A DNA stretch of 64,000 nucleotides from Rhodococcus aetherivorans. GTDB taxonomy: Bacteria > Actinomycetota > Actinomycetes > Mycobacteriales > Mycobacteriaceae. Each line of letters opens with the position of its first letter. Position 1 is the stretch's first letter. The notes under the pieces were generated by a model. That model saw nothing but the letters and a program-made list of their open reading frames with translations. It made no database searches and was not told the origin of the DNA. Shown here piece after piece: positions 48,163 through 57,759 of the stretch. The position numbers and the translations under genes were made by a program. The stretch lies in assembly GCF_011058165.1 (NCBI RefSeq), contig NZ_JAALEG010000005.1, forward strand, positions 1 through 64,000. Reading direction: 5' to 3'.

Positions 48163-49239
48163 TCAGCCCGCCTGCAGGAACGGGTAGTCGGTGTAGCCCT
48201 CGGCGCCCGGCGAGTAGAACAACGCCGGCCGCAGCTCGTTCTCCGGGTGCTCGCCGTGCCAGCGCTCGACCAGATCGGGATTGGCGATGAGCGCCCGGCC
48301 CACCGCCACGGCGTCGGCATGGGCGGCCTCGATCAGCTGCACCGCCTCCGCACGGGTGGTCGGCGACGCGAAGCCGCTGTTGGCGATCAGCCTGCCGCCG
48401 AAACGCCGGCGCAGCTCCTGCACCAACTCACCGGCCGGGTCCGCGTGCAGCACGGACAGGTAGGCCAGATTCAGCGGGCGCACCTGCTCGAGCAGGGCGC
48501 CGTAGGTGGCCAGGACGTCGTCCCGGTCGGTTTCGTAGGCGTCCTGGATGTTGTGCTCCGGCGAGATCCGCAGCCCGACCCGGCCGGCGCCGATGGCCGA
48601 TGCCACCGCCGTGACCACCTCCACGACGAAACGGGCCCGGTTCTGCGGCGAACCGCCGTACTCGTCGGCGCGCTGATTGGCGGCCGGGGAGAGGAATTCG
48701 TGCAGCAGGTAGCCGTTGGCGCTGTGGATCTCCACGCCGTCCAGCCCGGCCTCGATCGCCCGGCGGGCCGCGGCGACGAAGTCCCCGATGATCGCCCGCG
48801 CCTCCTCCGTGGTCAGCGCGTGCGGCACCGGGTACGGCTGCTTGCCCTTCTCCGTGTGCCCCACACCGTCGATCGCGATCGCGCTCGGGGCGACGACCCG
48901 CCGGCCGCCGTTCACGTCGGGGTGCGTGACCCGGCCGCCGTGCATCACCTGCAGCACGATGCGGCCGCCGCGGTCGTGCACCGCCTCGGCCACCCGCCGC
49001 CAGCCGGCCACCTGCTCGCCGGTGACGATCCCCGGCTGGCCGACGAAGGCCTGCGATTCGTGGTTCACATAGGTGCCCTCGGCGATGATCAGCCCGGCAC
49101 TCGCCCGCTGCCGGTAGTGCTCGACCACCAGGTCTCCGGGGACGCCGGAGGCGCCGGACCGCAGCCGGGTCAGTGGGGCCATGACAACGCGATTGGCGAG
49201 TTCGAGGTCTCCGAGGGTGACAGGTGTAAACAAATCCAT
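48163..49239 (-). CDS. Old yellow enzyme family ene-reductase
   Basis: A 358-residue FMN-dependent oxidoreductase of the NemA/OYE class. Family motifs: NRVVMAPLTRLR, QVMHGGRVTHP, GLDGVEIHSANGYLLHEFLSP (the paired active-site HxxN), NQRADEYGGS..NRARF and GGRLIANSGF. It reduces activated double bonds, nitro compounds or quinones with NADPH. Lying just upstream of ahpC suggests a place in oxidative or electrophile stress, but it has its own gap from ahpC. Confidence 0.92.
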   Translation of the reverse strand: MDLFTPVTLGDLELANRVVMAPLTRLRSGASGVPGDLVVEHYRQRASAGLIIAEGTYVNHESQAFVGQPGIVTGEQVAGWRRVAEAVHDRGGRIVLQVMHGGRVTHPDVNGGRRVVAPSAIAIDGVGHTEKGKQPYPVPHALTTEEARAIIGDFVAAARRAIEAGLDGVEIHSANGYLLHEFLSPAANQRADEYGGSPQNRARFVVEVVTAVASAIGAGRVGLRISPEHNIQDAYETDRDDVLATYGALLEQVRPLNLAYLSVLHADPAGELVQELRRRFGGRLIANSGFASPTTRAEAVQLIEAAHADAVAVGRALIANPDLVERWHGEHPENELRPALFYSPGAEGYTDYPFLQAG

Positions 49240-49352
49240 GTCGGGCGCAACCGGGCTGGCGTACCCGCGATTCCCGAACGTGACCGACTGCGACCGGCGT
49301 CACGCCCGCCGCGGCGGTTGTGCCGGGTCATGCTGCGCGCGAAGATGGTCCG

Positions 49353-50099
49353 ATGACCGGCCACGTCGAGGTCCGGGCGTACGCCGAGCTGAACGACTTC
49401 GTGGCGCCCGAGTCGCGGGGCATCGCGGTGCGGCGGCCGTTCCGTGCCCATCAGACGGTCAAGGACGTCGTCGAGGCGATGGGCATACCGCACACCGAGG
49501 TCGATCTGATCGTGGTCGACGGCGAGCCGGTGGATTTCGCGTACCGGCCGCACTCGGGCGCCCGCATAGCGGTCTATCCCTTGTTCGAGGCGCTCGACAT
49601 CGAGCCGATCACCCGGCTGCGCCCGGTTCCCCTGCGTGACCCCCGGTTCGTGGTCGACGTCAACCTGGGCCGGCTGGCGCGCCTGCTCCGGTTGCTGGGG
49701 TTCGACGTGATCTGGACGTCCGACATGGACGACGCGGAGCTGGCGAGGATCGGGCGTGCGGATCAGCGGATCCTGCTGACCCGCGACCGGGGACTGCTCG
49801 AGCGCCGGGAGATCACCCACGGGCTGTTCGTGCACGCCGACCGCCCGCTCGAGCAGATCGTCGAGGTCGTCCGCCGGCTCGATCTCGCGGCGCGGTTCGC
49901 CCCGCTCACCCGGTGCCTGCGCTGCAACGGCCGGCTCGACCCGGTGCCCAAGGACGAGGTCCTCGATCGGCTCGAGCCGCTCACCCGCCGCTTCTACGAC
50001 GAGTTCTCCCGGTGCACGGACTGCGGCCGCATCTACTGGGCCGGCTCGCATCACGGGAAGCTGGTCGCCCTCGTCCGGGAGATCGCGGCGGAGGTCTGA
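49353..50099 (+). CDS. Mut7-C RNase-like protein with ubiquitin-like N-terminus
   Basis: A 248-residue protein. Residues 1-85 are a ThiS/MoaD-like beta-grasp (VEVRAYAELNDFV to RIAVYPLFE). Residues about 100-245 are a Mut7-C domain, a PIN-related fold, with FVVDVNLGRLARLLRLLGFDV, ADQRILLTRDRGLL and a C-terminal zinc ribbon (CLRCNG and CTDCGRIYW). Such proteins are conserved in actinobacteria; an RNase activity is inferred from the fold and is not proven. Divergent from the old yellow enzyme gene. Confidence 0.85.
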   Translation: MTGHVEVRAYAELNDFVAPESRGIAVRRPFRAHQTVKDVVEAMGIPHTEVDLIVVDGEPVDFAYRPHSGARIAVYPLFEALDIEPITRLRPVPLRDPRFVVDVNLGRLARLLRLLGFDVIWTSDMDDAELARIGRADQRILLTRDRGLLERREITHGLFVHADRPLEQIVEVVRRLDLAARFAPLTRCLRCNGRLDPVPKDEVLDRLEPLTRRFYDEFSRCTDCGRIYWAGSHHGKLVALVREIAAEV

Positions 50100-50123
50100 C
50101 GTCTTCAGATGCGCACCTCGACG

Positions 50124-50828
50124 TCAGATGCGCAACCCGACGTCGACGATCGCCTGCGCGACGGCGCGCACCGGCGCCTGATGGCGGCGCGCGTAGGCGC
50201 GGATCAGCTCGAACGCCGCGGCCGGCGTGACGCCGCGGGCCTGGGCGGTGATGCCCTTGGCCTGCTCGACGACGATGCGGGTGTCGAGCGCGGTCTGCAG
50301 TTGCGCGGAGAGCTGCTCCTGCTGGCGCAGCTTGTCCGAGTTGACGATGTAGCCGGTGGCCATGTCGGCGAACACCTGCGCGGCGGCGAGCTCGTCGTCG
50401 GCCCATTCCCGGGGCTCGCGGCAGTAGAGGTCCAGGGCGCCGACCTTGACCTCGCCGAGCTGCATCGGGACACCGGCGACGGCGGCGATCTCCCGCCGTC
50501 GCGCCTCGGCGGCGAACTCCGGCCACAGATCGTCGCGGCGGCGCACATCGGAGACGGCGATGGTCTCGCCATGGGCGAAGGCGTGCGCGCACGGTCCGGC
50601 GGCGAATCGCTCCTGGCACCGCTCCATCGCTTCGATCTGTTCGCCGGCGGCGGTGACGAACCGGAGCCGGCCGTCGATGTGCAGAGTCACTCCCGCTCCC
50701 GACAGCTCGAGCACGGTGGTCACCTTGCGGACGACTGCGTCGAGGGCGGCGTCGACCTCGTACGGGGTGAGGAGGCGCTGCGCGAACTTCGACAGCGCAG
50801 CGACGAATTCCCTGTGCCGGTAGGCCAT
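50124..50828 (-). CDS. GAF and ANTAR domain protein
   Basis: A 234-residue protein: an N-terminal GAF sensor (about 20-160, including GPCAHAFAHGETIAVSDV) and a C-terminal ANTAR domain (ALDTRIVVEQAKGITAQARG, then AFELIRAYARR), which binds paired RNA hairpins to prevent termination. ATG at 50828 follows GGGGG. It probably acts on RNA elsewhere; no ANTAR double hairpin was seen in the window. Divergent from nadE. Confidence 0.88.
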   Translation of the reverse strand: MAYRHREFVAALSKFAQRLLTPYEVDAALDAVVRKVTTVLELSGAGVTLHIDGRLRFVTAAGEQIEAMERCQERFAAGPCAHAFAHGETIAVSDVRRRDDLWPEFAAEARRREIAAVAGVPMQLGEVKVGALDLYCREPREWADDELAAAQVFADMATGYIVNSDKLRQQEQLSAQLQTALDTRIVVEQAKGITAQARGVTPAAAFELIRAYARRHQAPVRAVAQAIVDVGLRI

Positions 50829-51030
50829 CACCACCCCCTGTGCCGCGCGGACGGGCCCAGTTTCCGTCGTCTGTACCGGAGTGTTCCCCGAAACGCCGAG
50901 ATAATGCCGCGAAAGTCCGGATCCGGCCCGCTCCACGTCGCCGAGTGGCGTCGAGCGGCCGGATCCCTAGGATTCGATCACGCGATCCGGGCGCCGCGAG
51001 GGCGCGGACGACGGAGAAGGAGGCAGCGCG

Positions 51031-53172
51031 ATGACCGACGAAGCCGGCGCTCGGGACGTCCCCGTCCCCGCGGCGAGACCCGAGTTCCGGTCCAGCTACC
51101 ACCACGGCTTCCTGCGGGTCGCGGCCTGCGCGACGCCGACGACGATCGTCGATCCGGCGGCCAACGCGGCGGCGGTGCTGCGGGCCGCCCGGGTCTGCCA
51201 TGACGACGGGGCCGGGCTGGCGGTGTTTCCCGAGATGACGTTGACCGGGTACTCGGTCGAGGACCTGTCGATGCAGGACACCGTGCTGGAGGCGGCCGAG
51301 CGGGCGCTGGCGGAGATCGTCGCCGGCTCGGCCGGCCTGCTGCCCGTCCTGCTGGTGGGCCTGCCGCTGCGGCATCGGCACCGGATCTACAACGCCGTCG
51401 CGGTCGTGCACCGCGGCCGGGTCCTGGGGGTCGCCCCCAAGTCGTATCTGCCGACGTATCGGGAGTTCTACGAGCGCCGGCAGATCGCGCCGGGGGACGA
51501 TGCGAGCGGCACGGTCCGGGTCGCCGGTCACGACGCACCGTTCGGTCCCGATCTGCTGTTCGAGGCCACCGACGTTCCCGGTCTGGTGCTCCACGTGGAG
51601 ATCTGCGAGGACATGTGGGTCCCCATCCCGCCCAGCGCGGAGGCCGCCCTGGCCGGCGCGACGGTGCTGGCGAACCTGTCGGGCAGCCCGATCACCGTCG
51701 GCCGCGCCGAGGACCGTCACCTGCTGGCTCGCTCGGCGTCGTCGCGGTGCCTGGCCGCCTACGTGTACTGCGCGGCGGGATCGGGGGAGTCCACCACCGA
51801 CCTGTCCTGGGACGGGCAGGCGATGGTGTACGAGAACGGGATGCTGCTCGCCGAGACCGAGCGGTTCCCGCGCGGCGAACAGCACGCGGTGGCCGACGTC
51901 GACCTCGAACTGCTGCGCAACGAGCGCACCCGCATGGGCACCTTCGACGACAATCGGCGTCATCACGCGGCCCGCCTCGACGCGTTCCGCCGTATCGCGT
52001 TCACCCTCGCGCCTCCGCTCACCGACATCGGGTTGCGGCGCCGGGTGGAGCGATACCCCTTCGTGCCGTCCGATCCGGCCCGCCTCGAGCACGACTGCTA
52101 CGAGGCGTACAACATCCAGGTCGCCGGGCTCGAGCAGCGCCTGCGTGCGCTGAGTGGTCCGACGCGGGGCGGTCCGAAGGTCGTGATCGGCGTGTCGGGC
52201 GGACTGGACTCCACGCACGCGCTCATCGTCGCCGTCAAGGCGATGGACCGCCTCGGCCGTCCGCGCGAGGACGTGCTCGCCTTCACCCTCCCGGGGTTCG
52301 CGACGAGCGACCGGACCCGGGAGAACGCCCGCCGGCTGTGCCACTCGCTCGGGGTGACGCTCGAGGAAATCGACATCACCCGTGCCGCGCGCGTGATGCT
52401 GGAGGACCTGGGTCACCCGTTTGCGCGCGGCGAGCGGGTCTACGACATCACGTTCGAGAACATCCAGGCCGGGCTGCGCACCGACTATCTGTTCCGGGCC
52501 GCGAACCAGCGCGGCGGCCTGGTGCTCGGGACGGGCGACCTGTCGGAGATCGCGCTGGGCTGGTCCACGTACGGCGTCGGGGACCAGATGTCGCACTACA
52601 ACGTCAACGCCGGGGTGCCGAAGACGCTCATCCAGCATCTGATCCGCTGGGTCGTCTCGTCCGGGCAATTCGACGACGAGGTCGGCGCCACCCTCGAGGC
52701 CGTGCTGGGCACCGAGATCAGTCCCGAGCTCGTCCCCGTCGAGGAGGGGGAGACGCCGCAGAGCACCCAGGCCACGATCGGTCCCTACGACCTGCACGAC
52801 TTCTTCCTGTTCCAGGTGCTGCGCTTCGGGTTCCGGCCGTCGAAGATCGCCTACCTCGCATGGCAGGCCTGGCACGAGGCCGGCGCCGGGGAGTGGCCGT
52901 CCGGCCATCCCGGGCACGCCCGCCGCGAGTACGACCTGCCCGAGATCCGGCGGTGGCTGGGTGTGTTCGTCCAGCGGTTCTTCGCCTTCAGCCAGTTCAA
53001 GCGGTCCGCGATGCCGAACGGGCCGAAGGTCGCCGCCGGGGGGTCCCTCTCACCGCGCGGGGACTGGCGTGCGCCCTCCGACGCGTCCGCGCGCATCTGG
53101 CTCGACGAACTCGATCGGGAGGTGCCGGAGGACCGGGGCGGATCAGGTTCCGAGGAACTCCGTCAGCGGTGA
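51031..53172 (+). CDS. nadE: Glutamine-dependent NAD synthetase
   Basis: A 713-residue two-domain enzyme that makes NAD from deamido-NAD, ATP and glutamine. The nitrilase-type glutaminase has Glu68 (FPEMTLTGY), Lys137 (PKSYLPTYREFYE) and Cys192 (EICEDMW). The synthetase has the pyrophosphate loop GVSGGLDSTHAL. It is like the mycobacterial NadE (about 680 residues), with about 16 extra residues at the N-terminus and a Ser/Glu-rich C-terminal tail. The last 30 bases overlap the end of the convergent PatB-like gene. Confidence 0.95.
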   Translation: MTDEAGARDVPVPAARPEFRSSYHHGFLRVAACATPTTIVDPAANAAAVLRAARVCHDDGAGLAVFPEMTLTGYSVEDLSMQDTVLEAAERALAEIVAGSAGLLPVLLVGLPLRHRHRIYNAVAVVHRGRVLGVAPKSYLPTYREFYERRQIAPGDDASGTVRVAGHDAPFGPDLLFEATDVPGLVLHVEICEDMWVPIPPSAEAALAGATVLANLSGSPITVGRAEDRHLLARSASSRCLAAYVYCAAGSGESTTDLSWDGQAMVYENGMLLAETERFPRGEQHAVADVDLELLRNERTRMGTFDDNRRHHAARLDAFRRIAFTLAPPLTDIGLRRRVERYPFVPSDPARLEHDCYEAYNIQVAGLEQRLRALSGPTRGGPKVVIGVSGGLDSTHALIVAVKAMDRLGRPREDVLAFTLPGFATSDRTRENARRLCHSLGVTLEEIDITRAARVMLEDLGHPFARGERVYDITFENIQAGLRTDYLFRAANQRGGLVLGTGDLSEIALGWSTYGVGDQMSHYNVNAGVPKTLIQHLIRWVVSSGQFDDEVGATLEAVLGTEISPELVPVEEGETPQSTQATIGPYDLHDFFLFQVLRFGFRPSKIAYLAWQAWHEAGAGEWPSGHPGHARREYDLPEIRRWLGVFVQRFFAFSQFKRSAMPNGPKVAAGGSLSPRGDWRAPSDASARIWLDELDREVPEDRGGSGSEELRQR

Positions 53173-54375
53173 GACGGCTCGTCGCCCGCGCATCGCCGCC
53201 GAGATGCCGTCGAGGATGTGCTCGAGGACAGCCGCCGACGTGGCGAAGTTGATCCGCACGAATCCCGCTGCCGCGCTTCCGAAGGGTCTGCCGCCGTCGA
53301 CCAGCACCCGGCCGAGGTCCCGGATCCGGCGGATCGGATCGTCGACGGGTGCGGCCGAGACATCGACCCAGCTGAGGTAGGTGGCTTCCGGCAGATGGTG
53401 GCGGGCTTCCGGCAGGTGCTCGCGCAGGACCGTGTCGACACGTCGCCGGTTGCGGTCGAGCACTCGGAGCAGCGTGTCCTGCCAGCTCTGGCAGCGTTGC
53501 CATGCGGCCAGTGTGCCGAGCACCGCCGGGGTCGATACGGTTCCGTACAGGTCGGGCGGTTCGCCGTCCCGCACGGCGAGCAACTGCTTCGACCCGTAGT
53601 GCGCGACGGCGCAGCGCAGTCCGGCGATGTTGAAGGCCTTTCCGGCCGACGTGACGGTGATCGTCCGAGCTGCCGCCTCCGGACTGATCGACGCGAACGG
53701 GATGTGCCGGTGCGGCGCGTAGATCAGCTCCGCATGAATCTCGTCGCTGACGACAAGAAGGTCGAACTCGACGGCCAGTTCGGCGATGCGGGTGAGTTCG
53801 GAACGGGTGTGGACGCGTCCGGTCGGGTTGTGCGGATCGACCAGGACGAGCACTTTCGGGCGCTCGGCGGCGAGCGACGCCCTGAGCGTCTCGAAGTCGA
53901 GCCGCCACCCGTCCTGTGTGTCGGCGAACGGGAATTCGACCGTCCTGCGGCCCATGGCCGCGATGGTGGCGAGGAACGGCGGGTAGTTCGGAGTCTGGAT
54001 CACGACGGCGTCGCCGCGCTCGGTGTGCAGGTGCAGGATCAGTTGCAGGGCCTGGATGAGATCGGTCTGCTCCCGGACGTCGGCGGGGTCGACCGTCCAT
54101 CCGTATCGGGACTGCATCCGCCGGGCGAACTCCGCACGCAGCGGGGTACCGCCGAGCCAATCGGGGTAGCCGAGTTCTCCCGACCGGGCCGACTCGCACA
54201 GCGCGTCCCGGATCTCGGGGGCGATCGGGAAGTCCATGTCGGCCACCCAGGCCGGCAGGGCGCCCGCGCGGACGGCACGTGCCCACTTGACCCCGGTGCG
54301 ACGGACGAGATCGCCGATCTCGATATCGTCGAATCCGGGATACCGGGCCTCCGATGCCGGAGGCAATCCGGTCAT
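53143..54375 (-). CDS. PatB/MalY-like PLP-dependent lyase (fold type I)
   Basis: A 410-residue aminotransferase-class I/II protein of the MalY/PatB group, often cystathionine beta-lyases. Motifs: LPAWVADMDFPIAPEI, YGWTVDPADV, NPHNPTGRV-like VDPHNPTGRV, VSDEIHAELIY and the PLP lysine in TSAGKAFNIAGLRCA; the C-terminal GFVRINFAT closes the fold. The likely reaction is cleavage of C-S bonds in cystathionine or related amino acids. Overlaps nadE tail to tail by 30 bases. Confidence 0.9.
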   Translation of the reverse strand: MTGLPPASEARYPGFDDIEIGDLVRRTGVKWARAVRAGALPAWVADMDFPIAPEIRDALCESARSGELGYPDWLGGTPLRAEFARRMQSRYGWTVDPADVREQTDLIQALQLILHLHTERGDAVVIQTPNYPPFLATIAAMGRRTVEFPFADTQDGWRLDFETLRASLAAERPKVLVLVDPHNPTGRVHTRSELTRIAELAVEFDLLVVSDEIHAELIYAPHRHIPFASISPEAAARTITVTSAGKAFNIAGLRCAVAHYGSKQLLAVRDGEPPDLYGTVSTPAVLGTLAAWQRCQSWQDTLLRVLDRNRRRVDTVLREHLPEARHHLPEATYLSWVDVSAAPVDDPIRRIRDLGRVLVDGGRPFGSAAAGFVRINFATSAAVLEHILDGISAAMRGRRAVSPLTEFLGT

Positions 54376-54605
54376 CGGACGGTCCCGGAACGGGGGTCCC
54401 CCGAGCAGTCCATGCAGTGAGTGTGCCCGTGCCGTGTACCGGACGGAAGCGAACCCGAAATCCGATCCGCCTTCGTCCGCAGCTGCCCGTGGACTCCGCG
54501 AGTGGTCGATCGACGTTCGAAAGCGCCTGCCTGCCGTGCCCGTCGCGCAGCACCTGGCACGGGGTGTGGTTGACGGCGCCTGCGTGATGGGTGGAGCCTG
54601 ACGAC

Positions 54606-55085
54606 ATGGCGAGGCGGTTGCCGGAGTGGGAGTTGCTGGTACCCGGGGAGGGGCCGTATGTCGGCACGATCCGGATCGAGGACGAGGCGGGGCGGCCGGT
54701 GCCGATCGCCGGCGGGGTTGCGGTGGGAGCGTGCGCGTGGCGGGCGAAGTGTCTGCATTGTGACTGGCTGGGCAGCACGGCGGTGCGGGTCGGTTCGGGC
54801 GAGGCGTTGCGTCCGGGGCGCCTGACGCGGGAAAAGCTCGAGGAGGAGTGGGTGCGCCACATCTATCGGGTGTCGGCGAAGGCGGCAGTGCTCGATGCGC
54901 TCGAGCAGCTCGACCGGTTGGCGGCCGAACAGCAGGCCCTGACCGAAGTGGTGGACGAGGGGGTACGGCGCCTGCGCGCCGAGGGTGCCTCGTGGGCGCA
55001 GGTGGGGGAGCTGGTGGGGATGACGCGTCAGTCGGCGTGGGAGCACTGGGCGGACTCGTCGGCGGCGCGCCGGCACCGCCGATGA
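54606..55085 (+). CDS. Hypothetical protein with C-terminal helix-turn-helix-like segment
   Basis: A 159-residue protein of unknown role. The N-terminal part has a CLHCDW (CxxC) pair; the C-terminal LRAEGASWAQVGELVGMTRQ followed by SAWEHWA looks like a helix-turn-helix of the type seen in small actinobacterial DNA-binding proteins. ATG at 54606 follows GGTGGAG; a GTG at 54591 overlaps that site. Upstream gap 54376-54605 holds no recognised gene. Confidence 0.7.
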   Translation: MARRLPEWELLVPGEGPYVGTIRIEDEAGRPVPIAGGVAVGACAWRAKCLHCDWLGSTAVRVGSGEALRPGRLTREKLEEEWVRHIYRVSAKAAVLDALEQLDRLAAEQQALTEVVDEGVRRLRAEGASWAQVGELVGMTRQSAWEHWADSSAARRHRR

Positions 55086-55119
55086 CGGTTGAAGAGTGCG
55101 CGCGCCGTAATCGGGGCTG

Positions 55120-55800
55120 TCAGCCCCTCCTGACCCCTGACGTTGATGTGGCGGCGTGAACAGTGGAGTTCTGCGCAACGGTGAAGTGCCGGTCGGTGCC
55201 GGGGCGCTCGATTTCGTCCAGGGCGGCCACGGCGAGGTCCTCGGCGGTGATGCGGGAGGTGCCGTCCGGCTCGGTGAGCAGGGTGGTGGTTCCCCGGCAG
55301 TACGTGCCGGTGCGGGTACCGGGTTCGAGGATCGCGGGCGGGCTGAGGTAGGTCCAGCGGTGGTTCGGGTGCTGGACGCAGGTGCGGAGTTGGGTGGCGC
55401 TGGCGTCGGCGATCGCTCGCCATTCGATCGGCACATAGTTCGGATCGTCGATGACCAACAGGTCGCCCTTGTGCGGTGAGCGTAAGGGCCCGGCCCCGCC
55501 GATGACGAGTAGACGGGCGCCGGCCCGGCCTGCCGCGTCCAGGACTGCGGTGGTCAGCGGTGCGATCGTCTGCTCCTGGCCGGGAGCGGCACGGACGGCA
55601 AGGATCGCGGCGTGGGCGTCGGCGAGTGCGGCCTCGAGTTGCCCTGGTGCGCCGGCATCGACGGCGAGGGGAGTGACGGCGGGGTCCGGGTGTGTGCCGG
55701 GGTGCCGGGCGGCAGCGGTGACGCGGTGCCCGCGGGCGGTGGCTTCGGTGACGAGGCGCGAGCCGACCATGCCGGTGGCGCCGATGACGGTGATGTTCAC
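55120..55800 (-). CDS. NAD(P)-binding NmrA-like protein
   Basis: A 226-residue atypical short-chain dehydrogenase of the NmrA/SDR_a5 group with GATGMVGSRLVTEATARGH at its N-terminus and YVPIEWRAIADASATQL in place of a classical Tyr-x3-Lys. Such proteins act as epimerase-like enzymes or redox sensors; the substrate is unknown. GTG start overlapping the stop of the EamA transporter gene (GTGA), so the two are co-translated. Both are divergent from a LysR regulator. Confidence 0.85.
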   Translation of the reverse strand: MNITVIGATGMVGSRLVTEATARGHRVTAAARHPGTHPDPAVTPLAVDAGAPGQLEAALADAHAAILAVRAAPGQEQTIAPLTTAVLDAAGRAGARLLVIGGAGPLRSPHKGDLLVIDDPNYVPIEWRAIADASATQLRTCVQHPNHRWTYLSPPAILEPGTRTGTYCRGTTTLLTEPDGTSRITAEDLAVAALDEIERPGTDRHFTVAQNSTVHAATSTSGVRRG

Positions 55801-56720
55801 GACGGGAGTCCTTTCCTCGTACGGGGACGAGGGATGACCTGTCCGGCGCCCAGCGCTGCGAGGGCGAACGCGAAGCCGACAAGTTGGAGTGCGCTGAGGG
55901 TTTCTCCTGCCACGACGACGCCGAGGACGGCGGCCACGAGTGGGGAGAGCAGTCCGAGCAGAGCCGTCGCGGTGACCGGCAGGGTGCGCAGGCCGTTGAA
56001 CCAGAGGGAATAGGCAAGAAGCCCGCCGACGATGCCGAGCCAGAGGTAGCCCGCCACGGCGGGGGCGCCGATTCGGCTGGGAATCCCCTCGAACAACAGC
56101 GTCGGGGCCAGCAGCACCAGGCCTCCGGCGGTGAGCTGCCAACCTGCGAAGCCGATCGCGCTGACTTCCTCGGGCCGGCCCCACCGTTTGGTGAGAACGA
56201 CGCCGGTTCCCATCGCAGCGGCACCGGCCAGACCGGCGATGATGCCGACGGGGTCGAACATCGCTCCGGGGCCCAGCACCACCAGCCCCACCCCGATCAC
56301 GCCGACGACGCCCCAGCCCAGGCGCCAGAGCGAGAGGCGTTCGGACAGAACGATCACGGCGAGGACGGCGACGAGGATCGGCTGGGTCGCCCCGAGAGTG
56401 GCGGCCACTCCGCCGGGCAGTCGTTCCGCGGCGAGGAACAGCAGCGGGAAGAACAGGCCGATGTTCAAGGCGCCCAGCACCGCGGCCTTCCACCACCATG
56501 CCCCGCGCGGAAGCGTGCGGGAGAGCAGGAGGCCGAGCGCACCTGCGGGCAGAGCGCGCATGAGCGCGGCGAACAGGGGGTGGTCAGGCGGCAGCAGTTC
56601 GGTGGTGACGAGGTAGGTCGTGCCCCACACCACCGGGGCCACAGCGGTCGCCGCGGTGAGCGCCGCACGATTCGTCACCGGGCCGGGCGACGTGGGCGGA
56701 GAAGTGGTCGTCGTAGTCAC
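55797..56720 (-). CDS. EamA/DMT family transporter
   Basis: A 307-residue drug/metabolite transporter with ten hydrophobic segments in two EamA repeats (WGTTYLVTTELLPPDHPLF in repeat 1; GYLWLGIVGGLLAYSLWFNG in repeat 2). YdcZ/RhaT-like exporters of this type move amino acids or drugs. GTG at 56720 is preferred because longer readings would run into the LysR gene promoter and start. Co-translated with the NmrA-like protein. Confidence 0.87.
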   Translation of the reverse strand: MTTTTTSPPTSPGPVTNRAALTAATAVAPVVWGTTYLVTTELLPPDHPLFAALMRALPAGALGLLLSRTLPRGAWWWKAAVLGALNIGLFFPLLFLAAERLPGGVAATLGATQPILVAVLAVIVLSERLSLWRLGWGVVGVIGVGLVVLGPGAMFDPVGIIAGLAGAAAMGTGVVLTKRWGRPEEVSAIGFAGWQLTAGGLVLLAPTLLFEGIPSRIGAPAVAGYLWLGIVGGLLAYSLWFNGLRTLPVTATALLGLLSPLVAAVLGVVVAGETLSALQLVGFAFALAALGAGQVIPRPRTRKGLPS

Positions 56721-56745
56721 CCCACCACTGTCGTGCCCTTTCGGT

Positions 56746-56773
56746 TGATGAGTCCAACACATGCTTTTCATCA
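56746..56773. promoter_or_regulatory. Possible LysR-type operator
   Basis: TGATGA (56746-56751) and TCATCA (56768-56773) form an inverted pair with a 16-base spacer in the 79-base gap between the EamA gene and its divergent LysR regulator, the usual site of LysR autoregulation. Confidence 0.45.
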
Positions 56774-56799
56774 CAACGATCGCGATGCACGATAGATGG

Positions 56800-57759
56800 A
56801 TGGAGTTGCAGCAACTGAGGTATGTGCTCGCCGTGGCAGAGAAGAGGAACTTCACCCGAGCGGCCGAGCAGTGCTTCGTCGTCCAATCGGCGCTCAGTCA
56901 CCAGATCAAGGCGCTCGAACAAGAGCTGGGCGTGCCGCTGTTCGCCCGGACCAGCCGTCGGGTCGAGCTCACTGATGCCGGGGCGGCGTTCCTGCCCGCG
57001 GCGCGGGCGAGTCTGGAGGCCGCCGAGCGTGCCGCCGCCGACGCGGCAGCGACCGTAGGGCAGATCCGTGGCCCGTTGACGATCGGTGTCATCCCCACCG
57101 TGACCGCCATCGACATTCCCGCTGCGCTGGGCGAATTCCACCGCGCTCACCCGGCGGTGAGCATCGCGCTTCGAAACGGCGGCAGCGACGAACTCGTGAC
57201 CGCGATCCGCGCGGGCGAGGTCGACATCGCCGTGCTGGGCCTGCCTGACGCGACCACCCCTCACCGTGTCCGGTTCATCGAGTTGGCCCGCGAACGTCTC
57301 GTTGCCGTTCTCGCCGCTGATCATCGACTGTCGGGACGGCGCCGCCTGCGCCTACGCGATCTGGCAGACGAGACCTTCGCGGATTTTCCCGCCGGGACGC
57401 AGGGGCGCGCACAGAGCGACCGGGCCTTCGATGCTGCCGAACTCCGGCGCGAGGTGACCTTCGAATCGATGTCTACCGATCTGATCCTCGACCTCGTGAA
57501 ACAGGGCCTCGCCGTCGCACTGCTGCCCCCCGCCTTCGTCCCCTCGAACCCGAACCTGGTCCAGGTGCCCGTCAGCGACGGGCCGACCCGAGTCGAATAC
57601 CTCGCCTGGAGCGACTTCGACCCCGCGCCCGCCGCGGTGGCATTCCTGGACGCATTGCACTCTCAGATGGCATCGAATCGACTGAAATCCCAACCTATTC
57701 CGATGCGACCATCGTCCTGGGAGTCGGATGCTCAGGCGAGGACGTTGTCGCGCAGGTAG
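56800..57759 (+). CDS. LysR family regulator
   Basis: A 319-residue LysR-type regulator. The N-terminal helix-turn-helix is MELQQLRYVLAVAEKRNFTR to SALSHQIKALEQELG; the effector domain starts GPLTIGVIPTVTAIDIP. It most likely controls the divergent EamA/NmrA unit. The ATG at 56800 is the standard LysR start; a reading from 56761 would add 13 atypical residues. Its last 28 bases overlap the end of the convergent LuxR gene, which may have extended its C-terminal tail. Confidence 0.9.
   Translation: MELQQLRYVLAVAEKRNFTRAAEQCFVVQSALSHQIKALEQELGVPLFARTSRRVELTDAGAAFLPAARASLEAAERAAADAAATVGQIRGPLTIGVIPTVTAIDIPAALGEFHRAHPAVSIALRNGGSDELVTAIRAGEVDIAVLGLPDATTPHRVRFIELARERLVAVLAADHRLSGRRRLRLRDLADETFADFPAGTQGRAQSDRAFDAAELRREVTFESMSTDLILDLVKQGLAVALLPPAFVPSNPNLVQVPVSDGPTRVEYLAWSDFDPAPAAVAFLDALHSQMASNRLKSQPIPMRPSSWESDAQARTLSRR

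Noticed and set aside
54376-54605. A gene in the gap between the PatB-like gene and the hypothetical protein
   Set aside because: Readings in both strands have shadow composition and no motif.
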